Below are positions 10,490 through 21,225 of a stretch of 64,000 bases of DNA, piece after piece. The notes under the pieces are model-generated. The model was not told the origin of the DNA, ran no database searches, and saw only the letters and a list, made by a program, of their open reading frames with translations. Origin of the DNA: Vespa crabro (taxonomy: Eukaryota; Arthropoda; Insecta; Hymenoptera; Vespidae); the NCBI RefSeq assembly GCF_910589235.1, contig NC_060956.1, positions 481,501 through 545,500 of the forward strand, read 5' to 3'. Within the stretch, counting starts at the first letter, position 1. Every line of letters starts with the position of its first letter. The position numbers and the translations under genes are program-made.

Positions 10490-13400
10490 CTTGCAGCAAA
10501 GTTATCATGAGAGTCATCCGATGATTACTCGTCGAAGGACAAAGGTGAACTGATCTGGTAGCGGTCTAAATCAATAAAAATCCAGTATGTGTTAATAAAA
10601 ACAAACCGAAAAACCCAAGATAAAATTTTAATGTATAGGAATTTTAAGTTAAAATTTTTCTAAGTTTAACGAATGTTTCCAACTTTTTAATGATCAAAAG
10701 AATCTACTGTGGTTTAAATATTTATTAATTGTGCTCAGCGTATGCTAAAGACTGTTTAATTAAATAAAAATTAAAGAAAATATTAATTTATAAGTTTTCG
10801 CGATTAGAAATAGAGAGTACCGATGTTCACTGGTCGGAGTGCAAAGGGAAACTAACTCGCGAACCGTCAAAGTTAATAGAAGGAGTGTTTATATTTATAT
10901 TTCACAAGGTCAACAATCCCGAGATAAAGTTTTAAAGTATAGGAATTTTAAATTAGAATTATTTTATGTCCAATGAGTATTTCCGACTTTTTACTGTTTA
11001 AACTAATCTACTATTGTTTGAATATTTATTTATTGTGCTCCGCGTATGTTGAAGACTTTTTAATTAATTAAAAATTACCAAAGATATTAGTTTTTATGTT
11101 TTCGCGATTAGAAATAGAGAGTATCGATGTTCACTGGTCGGAGTGCAAAGGGAAACTAACTCGCGAACCGTCAAAGTTAATAGAAGGAGTGTTTATATTT
11201 ATATTTCACAAGGCCAACAATCCCGAGATAAAGTTTTAAAGTAAAGGAATTTTAAACTAGAATTATTTTAACTATCTCGCGCGTTTTCGTCTTTTTAATG
11301 TTAAACTAACTTACTATTGTTTAAATATTTATTTATTGTGCTCCGTGTATGTTAAAGACTTTTTAATTAATTAAAAATTAACGAAAATATTAATTTATAA
11401 GTTTTCGCGATTAGAAATAGAGAGTACCGATGTTCACTGGTCGGAGTGCAAAGGGAAACTAACTCGCGAACCGTCAAAGTTAATAGAAGGAGTGTTTATA
11501 TTTATATTTCACAAGGCCAACAATCCCGAGATAAAGTTTTAAAGTAAAGGAATTTTAAACTAGAATTATTTTAACTATCTCGCTCGTTTTCGTCTTTTTA
11601 ATGTTAAACTAACTTACTATTGTTTAAATATTTATTTATTGTGCTCCGTGTATGTTAAAGACTTTTTAATTAATTAAAAATTAACGAAAATATTAATTTA
11701 TAAGTTTTCGCGATTAGAAATAGAGAGTACCGATGTTCACTGGTCGGAGTGCAAAGGGAAACTAACTCGCGAACCGTCAAAGTTAATAGAAGGAGTGTTT
11801 ATATTTATATTTCACAAGGCCAACAATCCCGAGATAAAGTTTTAAAGTAAAGGAATTTTAAACTAGAATTATTTTAACTATCTCGCGCGTTTTCGTCTTT
11901 TTAATGTTAAACTAACTTACTATTCTTTAAATATTTATTTATTGTGCTCCGTGTATGTTAAAGACTTTTTAATTAATTAAAAATTAACGAAAATATTAAT
12001 TTATAAGTTTTCGCGATTAGAAATAGAGAGTACCGATGTTCACTGGTCGGAGTGCAAAGGGAAACTAACTCGCGAACCGTCAAAGTTAATAGAAGGAGTG
12101 TTTATATTTATATTTCACAAGGCCAACAATCCCGAGATAAAGTTTTAAAGTAAAGGAATTTTAAACTAGAATTATTTTAACTATCTCGCGCGTTTTCGTC
12201 TTTTTAATGTATGAACGAATTTACTATTGTTTAAATATTTACTTATTGTGCTCCGTGTATGTTAAAGACTGTTTAATTAATTGAAAATTAACGAAAATAT
12301 TAATTTATAAGTTTTCGCGATTAGAAATAGAGAGTATTGATGTTCACTGGTCGGAGTGCGAAGGGAAACTAACTCGCGAACCGTCAAAGTTAATACAAGG
12401 ACCGATTATGTTTATATTGCACAAGGCCAACAATCCCGAGATAAAGTTTTAAAGTAAAGGAATTTTAAACTAGAATTATTTTAACTATCTCGCGCGTTTT
12501 CGTCTTTTTAATGTATGAACGAATTTACTATTATTTAAATATTTACTTATTGTGCTCCGTGTATGTTAAAGACTGTTTAATTAATTGAAAATTAACGAAA
12601 ATATTAATTTATAAGTTTTCGCGATTAGAAATAGAGAGTACCGATGTTCACTGGTCGGAGTGCAAAGGGAAACTAATTCGCGAACCGTCAAAGTTAATAC
12701 AAGGACCGATTATGTTTATATTGCACAAGGCGAACAATCCCGAGATAAAATTTTGGTGTGTAGGAATTTTAAATTAGAATTATTTTAAGTCCAATGAGTT
12801 TTTCCGTCTTTTTAATGCTTAAACAAATATACTATTGTTTAAATATTTATTTATTGTGTTCCGCGTATGTTAAAAACTGTTTAATTAATTAAAAATTACC
12901 AAAGATATTAATTTTTATTTTTTCGCGATTAGAAATAGAGAGTATCGATGTTCACTGATCGGAGTGTAAAAAGAAACTAACTTGGGAACCGTCAAAGTTA
13001 ATACAAGGATTGTTTATGTTTATATTGCACATGACCAACAATCCCGGATTATAATTTTGAAGTATAGGAAGTATTAATTAGAATTATTTTAAGTCTTTCG
13101 CTCTTTACCGTCTATTTAATTTTTAAAAGAATGTACTCTTGTTTAAATATTATTTTTTTCAATTCTGCATGCAATTGAAATTTTTTAAATATTTGAAAGA
13201 AATGTCGATAGTATTAATTTATTAATTTTCACATTTAGAAAGAGAGAGTTACGATGCTAACGCTTCGAAATGCAAAAAGTGACTAATATGGTTGTAATTA
13301 AAACTAATGAAAAGACCTAATATGTTTATATTTCACAAGGCCAAATACGCAGAGATTAAAATTTTTAAGTGTAGGAATTTGATGTTAATATTATTTTTTT

Positions 13401-13735
13401 TTTCGCACCTTACGATCTTTGTAATGTTTAAGCGAATGTACTATCTTTTATTTATTAATTTGTTGAATTTCGCGTACTTTTATATTTTTGAAATAAATCT
13501 GAAATCACCGAAAATATTAAATTTTATATTTGCCGATTTAGGATGAGAGAGCTTAAATGTTTACTCGTTCAAATGTAAAAGGGAACTAATTCGAAAAGTT
13601 TGAAAGTTAATCAAAAAATTTTTTTTTTTTTTTGATGTTAAATAATAGTTATGACTTCGGGTTAAAAATTCGAAATATTAAATTAAATTATTTATTAGTT
13701 TTTTATACTCCGTTTATATACTGTTATTGTGACTC
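10490..13735. repeat. ~303-bp satellite array, about 10-11 copies
   Basis: The word CGCGATTAGAAATAGAGAGT starts at 10799, 11103, 11406, 11709, 12012, 12316, 12620 and 12924, a period of 303-304 bases. Degenerate copies extend on both sides (about 10500-10798, and 13230 to about 13735). Each unit has a more conserved, GC-richer half (GATGTTCACTGGTCGGAG, then GAACCGTCAAAGTTAATA, then CAACAATCCCGAGATAAA) and an AT-rich half with TTTAATTAATTAAAAATTA. Central copies (about 11240-12300) are nearly identical while outer ones decay, the pattern expected from unequal crossing-over. No coding frame; the small frame at 13307-13546 is inside a decayed copy. Confidence 0.9.
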
Positions 13736-13992
13736 AGTTGTTAATTACGCACGAAAGAATATAACGTAAATAAACTTATATGGTATAATAGAGGCATAGG
13801 GAGGACGTTCATTTTTATGTTTGTAGTTTATATTTTATTCATAGTTGTCGCTGATGTCGCACACGCTATCAGCAAAAGATGGTAAGTAGCCTTAAAACAA
13901 CGCGGGTTGTCATAATTGATATATAAGTGAACTTTTCAGTTTGTGAAAATATTCTATTTATTATAACAGTTATAATTATTTTGTTTATGTAA

Positions 13993-15277
13993 ATGGAACA
14001 AAAAAGAAAAAGACATTACTTTCCGAATAAGGAAAGTAATCAAAAAAAACGTAAACACTTCACTTTAGAAACAGGCATGACAGGATTTCTATGCACGTGT
14101 AATTTTCGTGAAAAAGACTGTGTAAGAGATGCATATAAAATACTTAACGAATTTGCCGATGAAATTTATGGATTAAATAAAGATAAGGTATATCGGTTGA
14201 TTGAGTAAAGTAATTGAAACTTTTACGAAAATTGTTATCTATATGCTACATAATTTTTTTTTTGAGGTATCAACAATATGTACGAATGATGGCTCTATGG
14301 TAAATGAAATACAGTCTCCTGAGAATAATCAGCAAAATAATAGCGATGAAGAAGATATATCAACTGCTTTAAGCAAAGAAATTAATCAGTTAAAAGCAGA
14401 GTCTGAGAAACCAATTGCTTCAAGAAGATTTCAGGTAGATTTTCTATGAAATTAAATTTTTCATTATTTGATATACTAACTGTATAACTTTTGCTAGGTG
14501 GTACATACTGGTGTAAAGAATGTAGTTTTTATTAAAAGTACATTATCTAATCCTTTAGAATTAGTTAGTCATATAATCAAAGAATTAGACAGGACTAAAC
14601 AGCAACGCAGTAGATTTTTATTAAGACTTTTACCAATAGAAGTTGTATGCAAAGCATATATGAATGATATCAGATCAACAGCAAGTGTGATACTTGAAAA
14701 ATATTTTTCTCAAGAACCAAAAACATACAGTATTGTATTTAAGTAAGTATTATTCAGTGATAATCAAGATTTATGCAATTATTGATAGTATTATTACAAA
14801 TATAATAAAAAGTCTTTTCTTCAGTCGTCACAGTAATGACAATATACATAGAGAGGAAATTATTAATGACCTAGCAGAAATAATAAAGAAAAAGAATCCA
14901 GGAAATAGAGCAAATTTAAAAAATCCAGAACTTGCTGTTGTGGTAGAAGTAATACGGGGTATATGTTTAATATCAGTTGCACCTGATTATTATAAATATA
15001 GGAAATACAACTTACTTGAAATTTGTGCTGTAAAGCAAAATATGGCATGTGCCAAGGTATATTATATGTCAATGATTATATATGAATATTAATGATAATT
15101 TGCAGATAAATAATGTTTAATTATTTTCTTTAGGATTGTACAATAAAGAATTCAGATATAGACAAGAAAGAAATTGAAATTTCAAATAAGTCTATTACTA
15201 ATGCTGAGGATTTATTAACACAAGACAATGAAAATGACAATGTAACAAAGTTTGAAACATCAAATATAACCAAATGA
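13993..15277 (+). CDS. THUMPD1: THUMP domain-containing protein 1 (tRNA acetylation adaptor)
   Basis: THUMPD1 (yeast Tan1) presents tRNA-Ser and tRNA-Leu to the acetyltransferase NAT10/Kre33, which makes N4-acetylcytidine in the D arm. Five exons: 13993-14187, 14267-14434, 14498-14742, 14825-15056, 15134-15277, giving 327 codons (human about 350). The N-terminus is basic (MEQKRKRHYFPNK) and is followed by the family block GMTGFLCTCNFREKDCVRDAYKIL. After an acidic Ser/Glu linker comes the THUMP domain (about residues 120-250), including RSRFLLRLLPIEVVCKAY and the conserved NPELAVVVEVIRGICLISV. The C-terminal tail is acidic and variable. Start codon: first ATG after the satellite array. The gene sits directly beside the repeat island. 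Confidence 0.93.
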
Positions 15278-15818
15278 ATACGGGATGAAAAATGACAGTA
15301 TGTTTGCTTATAATTTAAAAGAGGAAAAGATAATATTTAGTTAATTGTAATCAAAAGTGAGTTCTTGTAAAAAATTCATTTTTCTCTATATAAATTTTGT
15401 TTAGTTATCAAAGTAGAATATAATATATGAATAGCATATATATACATATATATATATATATGTTTGTATGCTATTATTACTGACTTGTTAATATATGTAT
15501 TGTATTATACGTATGTTCTTACAAAATATTATATATTATTCTTACAAAACTTGAGTAGTATTTTACAAATATTCTAACGTTAATTTATCATATTATTTAA
15601 CACAAAAAGTTTCTTTTTAAATTTTATTTCATTTTTAACAATTTTTTAGCACTCATATGATACCCATACATTTTTTATGAAAGTAAAATATATTATTTCA
15701 ATAATACCAATTAAATCATCAATATATTTTACATATTAATATTAAATTAAAGTATTCTATATAAAAAAAATGGAACTAAGTGTAAGTTATCTACAATTTA
15801 TAAAACGAAAAATATCAA
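15278..15818. other. THUMPD1 3' flank
   Basis: AT-rich, with a (TA)n tract at about 15438-15461 and a likely 3' UTR. No further gene seen before the tRNA. Confidence 0.5.
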
Positions 15819-15890
15819 GGTCCCATGGTGTAATGGTTAGCACTCTGGACTCTGAATCCAGCGATCCGAGTTCAAATCTCGGTGGGACCT
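15819..15890 (+). tRNA. tRNA-Gln (anticodon CTG)
   Basis: A 72-base cloverleaf. The acceptor stem GGTCCCA (15819-15825) pairs with TGGGACC (15883-15889), with T as discriminator. The anticodon stem CTGGA/TCCAG encloses loop CTCTGAA, putting CTG at 15852-15854. The T arm carries GTTCAAATC (B box) and the D-arm region TGGTGTAATGG (A box). No intron. A T-rich run follows at once (15893 onward), matching a pol III terminator. It decodes CAG. Sequence closely resembles metazoan tRNA-Gln. Confidence 0.97.
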
Positions 15891-16466
15891 GGAATTTTTA
15901 ATTTTTATTAAATTTTATAATTTTTATTTTTAGAAATGCTTATTTTTTTATATATTAATAAGAACAATAATGTGCAGAAATATATGAAATCTTTTTAGAA
16001 ACAATAATATAACTGGAGAAAACTCATTAATAGATATTGTTGCATATTTAAAGCCGGACATAAGATCCATCAGCGCCATCAGCTGACCGTGTCGTTTTTA
16101 TGAATTAAATTTATTATGTGTAGCATTAATGTGTTGAAGTACAGCGCTCATTTGTTTAGTGGCGGTTTATATTTGGGAGAAAATAAGATTTCAATGGGTG
16201 TGTACTATTGTCAAAATCGAAAAATTAATACGAATTCCATAGATTTCTTATTGAATCATATTTTTGTCATATGCATATTTGGGATAAATAACTGAACTGT
16301 AATAACGTAAGTATTTTCGTATTAAGATATAACCTCACAGTCACAAATTGTTTGGAACATCTAACGAATTATCCATTACAACGTTGGACATCGAAATGAT
16401 ATAGCACATCATAATATATTAAAATTGTTTACAGTGTTTGTGTGCAAGATAAAAAATTGATTAAAA
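15891..16466. other. Upstream region of the NCOA5-like gene
   Basis: Promoter and 5' UTR of the following gene; no other gene seen. An AG acceptor-like T-rich stretch is absent just before the ATG, so the first coding exon probably continues a 5' UTR. Confidence 0.4.
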
Positions 16467-19400
16467 ATGAGTGCGCGTCTTTTAAAAGATCCTGCTACCG
16501 TTAGTAGCCGCATATTCGTAGGTCATTTACAAACAGATGATATGACAAAACATGAACTAGAAGAGCACTTTTCAAAATATGGAACTATTGTGGGATCACT
16601 GATAAATCGAGGATTTGGTTTTGTTCAATTTGAAGAAGAACAATCTGCTCAGAAAGCTATTCAAAATGAAAATGGAGCAATGTTTAAAGGCAGAAGAATA
16701 GGTGAATAATCTTTTCATTTGTTCTCTTTCAAATTTCAATACATTATTTAAACCTTGTTATAAGTACTGTTAAATCAATAAATTTTTCTTTATAGATGTT
16801 AGACCTGCAAAAAAAGATTCTCAATCTGGTAGTAATAATGCAGGTGGAGGAAGTAATAGCGGAGGAATAAATAATTCTGGCAGTATAGGTGGTTCTGGTA
16901 TAGGTAATGCTAACAATGGACCAGGAAAACCACAGGGTAGCTCTAATAATCAATTTGGTAGCACAAACAATCATTTTAACAACGCAAATGACTCCTTTAG
17001 TAGTGGAAGTCAAGGCTTTAATAATACGAGCCAGAGTCTTGCTAATGATAATCAATTTGGCAGCAATTTAAAAGGAAACAATTCTATGACGAGTCAATTC
17101 ATTGATGGAAATCAGAGTAGAGATAGTACAAATGATCAATTTGGCAATATGAACCAACATCGTGGAAATAATAATGATCAATTTAATAATAATAATCAGA
17201 ATAGAAACAGCAATCAGTTTGGTACTGGTAATCAAAACAGAAGTGGAAATGAACCATTTGGTACTGGTCCAGGTAATCAGAATAGAGGTGGAAACAATCA
17301 GTTTGGCCTTGCTACAAATCAAAATAGGCCGGGTGGCAACCAAAATCGTAATCAAAATATACCTGGTGGTAATCAAAATTCAGGCAGTGGAGGTGGAGGA
17401 GGTACTACTCCAGGTGGAGGTGGTAGATTACGAGGCACTAGAGGTGGAAAAAATAGAAATAAAAATAGAGATAATTCTTCTGGGAACAATTTTAGAGATC
17501 GTAGTCCCATTAATAGAGGCACTCGTATAGATGATAAAGCTGGCCGTGATTGGGATCATAAACCAAATGACAGACTACGTAGCAATACTTTTGGAGGAAG
17601 AGACTCTTTTAATGATAGTAGCTCTCGTTATGATGATTTCAAAAATTCTGGCCCGCGAGATATGAATATAAGCTTTGGGTAAAATTCTTTTATAAAAATA
17701 TTGATATTAAAAATAGAATAGCATTTTACAGAAATATATTTTTCAGAAACACTGGAAATACAGATTATCCAGCAATTGCAGCTGAAAAAAATGACTGTGA
17801 AATTATAGTAGTTAATAAAGCATTAACGTAAGTTGATATTTTTTACTAATGAATATTTACAACATATGTTATAACAAATTATATATAATTATAGAGAATA
17901 TGCAGAAGCCATTGAAATGCGTTTGAAGAAAGTAGGTTTAACGGTAGATCTATTATTTCCGAATGAAGATGTTCTTTTGAGCCGTGTTCTTGGTAATATA
18001 GCAAGTCGTGGTTGTTTATATGCTGTGGTAGTGACCCCTATTAACCAGGAACATCACTCTCTCACACTTAACATTTTACATGGTTTACCTCAAGGTAACT
18101 AATTGTTAATTGTTTAGTTACTTAAGTGCATCTACATATTTGCATATGTATAATTTTAATTGATTTATAGAGCACAGAAATATGCCCGTTGAAGATGCTA
18201 TTAATTTAATATCAAGGGATTTTGCTAATTACAAAGCAGGAGGTCGTTCAGTTCCTCTTAATACTCCACTTGCAATCGAGCGTCATCCTGACGCCATCCA
18301 AGTCCTTTTAAATATGTTAGCAGATAATCGTCAACTGACTGTACTACAATATGACAGAGTTATAAAATATCTCGAAGTTAAAAGAGAAGAACAAGTACAA
18401 GTAGAGTTGGGTGATGCAAAAGACATACCAGCTGCAACAACATTGACAGTTAATGATCCGAAACAAGCTGAGCTGCAATCGAGAATACTTAATATTTTGA
18501 ATAGCAATAAAAGCAACTCGTCAGCACCAGCACCCAGTCCAGTTCCAGCACCAACACCAGCACCGGCTCCTGTCCCTCCAGCTAATTGGGGAACAGGTAA
18601 AAGATATAGAATTACACTGATAAACTTTAAATTCTATATACACACTATTTGGTACTCCAATAATTTTTGTAATATAGATATTATTGGTGTGATAGTATCA
18701 ATAAATCAGGACAGTTCAACATTGAATGTTAAATCAAATATCTAATAGATATCCCATCATTAATTTTTGCTAGCAGCAAATATTAAAATTATATTATTTT
18801 TTTATTATAATTTTCTTCATTTTAATATTTAATTATTTCATGAACAGCTTTCTGTAAAAAATTTATATTAATAATTTATATATTTAGTATAGTACACTGA
18901 AGCATAAGCTTAGTGTTATTGTTTTATAGTAAAATTGCATTTGTGCTGAGTCTTTTGTAATGATTATAAAGGATTCTACTATTTCCTTTATTGTACTGTG
19001 GTACAAATCATGTCTTGCACACAATGCTTTATGAAATTTTTTATACATTAGGGAAGATAATTCCTGCGTGACACACGTCAATATTTATCTTCTCTTTATT
19101 TTAATACCGCGTATACGGATTTTTGCTATGCAATTTCCGTTTTTTATCCGTGAATAATACTTCTCTTGAAGAAGTTATTACGTGCGCGTTCTTACGTGCA
19201 ATTACGATTGTTCTTAATCAGAACGAACTTCGTACGCTTTGAAATTAATTAAGTGCAAAGTGGTGTTTTGTGAAATTGCGGCACAGTGTGGTCAAAGCGA
19301 ACGAACTTCAAATCATACTTTGTCTGGGCTTGTACCCACCGACTTCATGAACACATCATGTTATGCCAGCAGCATCAACAAATGCCACATCAGCATCAAC

Positions 19401-19587
19401 GACTTCTACAACTACTACGGGAGTTTCTCCATCGCCATTATTAAATGATCCAACGGTTCAAAAGGCTCTTGACAGTTTGTTACAAGGCAATTTACTCAAA
19501 AGTATTGGTGACCAACAACCAGCAGCAGCAGCAGCAGCAACAACAACACCTCTTTTTGCAGCTTTTCCTAATATTGGTCGTTTTTAA
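16467..19587 (+). CDS. NCOA5: NCOA5/neosin-like RNA-binding protein
   Basis: Six exons join to 680 codons: 16467-16701, 16796-17678, 17747-17827, 17895-18094, 18171-18596 and 19370-19587. The N-terminus is a single RRM (residues about 12-78; SSRIFVGHL and INRGFGFVQF are the RNP-like motifs). Next comes an unusually long Gly/Asn/Gln-rich region and an Arg/Asp-rich stretch. Then follows the anticodon-binding-like domain typical of NCOA5 (CEIIVVNKALTEYAEAIEMRL, LYAVVVTPINQEH, NMPVEDAINLI). The C-terminus is Pro/Ala then Ser/Thr-rich. In vertebrates NCOA5 is a nuclear receptor coregulator; in Drosophila neosin is nuclear. The last exon (acceptor at 19368-19369) is inferred from phase and composition. 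If intron 5 is retained, the frame ends at 18745. Confidence 0.85.
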
Positions 19588-20730
19588 CTAGCTTCACAGT
19601 AATTCATAAAACTTTGTTAATTACTCAAACCATTTTGTTCTTAATCACTCATTTTTGCTACCTTATTCAATGATAAATATATTGCACACTTTATGAAAAT
19701 TGTAGGAAAATGACATAAATCATTTTCTTATACTCAATACTGCATACTGTATCCCTATATTTTAATTCTTTAAGAAATGCTTTCTTTACCTACAATCATA
19801 TTAAAACTACAATGCTACGTATACTAGAAAATTCTTTTCTAATAGAATCCTCAAAGTTCGCCTAAATTATTCTGAACGATCATATTACTTTTAATCACGT
19901 GTATGTAATTCCTGTACATTATTGAAAACTTTTGTTGAATAATGTAGAAAAATTGAATATCTTATTGAATCTTTATATTTGAACTTATATTTAATAGGGA
20001 CTCGGTGTAATAGCAGTATGAAAATTTTTTAATTGTAAATGTCTCATTCTCTGATATAAATAATCAGAGATGGTATGTGTACTGCTACTATATGATTTCA
20101 TCATAAACTCAGTATAAAAATTACTATGGTATGATATAATATGATTTTAATTTAATATAAACGCGATATTAATTTGTTCAATTACACATAATGACTTATA
20201 TTATGGAATATAATGATATTATAAACTTAATCGGCCTTTTATTGTTTTCTAGGAGTAGCAGTAATATCAAAATTTATTTCTTTTATTTCATACAAATAAT
20301 GTAAAAATCTTTTTCATTAATAAGAAGACAGTTACATTTTTAAAATAATATATAGAATCTTATATACAACTAAATCAATTTTTATGTATATATATATACT
20401 TCAATAATTTTTTTATATAATTTATAAACTTTACACTATCATAAAGAATTATTAAATATGAATTTCTCAAGTCCTGCTAAAAATAGTTTCATCTTACTTT
20501 TAAATGTGACAATATAGTGCATTTCTTCCCGTTAACGAATATTTTTTTTCGTATATTAATGATATAAATTTTTTTCTTATTATTAATAGGAATAAAATAT
20601 ACTTACTTTCTTAAAAGGTAAAGTATCGTTACAAACTTATAATGTTCAATGATATAGTTACATGTACACATTAGTTTACTGTAATTCCTTCATATTGACA
20701 CTGATTGATAAATAAATAAATGTGTGTATG

Positions 20731-20781
<51 letters not shown>

Positions 20782-21225
20782 GTGTGTGTGTGTATATATA
20801 TATATACACATTTCTTCAAGTTGATGTAAAAATGATGTGCATGTATTTAGTGTCATCTAGCAAAATATACATATAACTTAAATAAAAAATTTTTAAAAAC
20901 ACTCATGTCTTTTATTAAATGTACTGCTTAATATATAAACCCATGTATTACGGATCTAAAAAACAAAATATATAATATATAATACACAAGTGCATTGTTT
21001 ATATTATTAATCGCATTAATTCTGTTCATGTTTATAAATAAAGCAGTAGAAAAAAACTTAAAAAATCAATAATTGTTAATGCAAGAAAAGCAACTTTATT
21101 AGGGCTAATTTATAAGATGCTAGATGGATAAAGGAAAATAAAGCAGCAGTTTTTACGAAGCATATAAATAAGCCATTATATATAAACAAGCCAAGCAATT
21201 ATTATTTCGTTTAAAATAATTTAAA
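19588..21225. other. Convergent 3' region between NCOA5-like gene and SMYD4
   Basis: AT-rich 3' UTR/intergenic sequence with a (TA)n/(TG)n microsatellite at about 20733-20808. No coding frame or RNA gene recognised. Confidence 0.5.
20733..20808. repeat. Compound TA/TG microsatellite
   Basis: TGTATGTATA leads into (TA)n, then ACACATG(TG)n, then (TA)n again. It generates a spurious Tyr-Ile frame on the minus strand. Confidence 0.85.

Noticed and set aside
13307..13546. 79-residue frame
   Set aside because: Inside decayed satellite copies, AT-driven, no start context or similarity.
10490..13735. Regularly spaced repeats as a CRISPR array
   Set aside because: Units are about 303 bp with no short identical repeat separated by unique spacers, and the window is clearly eukaryotic.
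16744..17376. Two long minus-strand frames opposite NCOA5-like exon 2
   Set aside because: Antisense shadows of the repetitive Asn/Gln/Gly codons; the plus strand carries the conserved protein.
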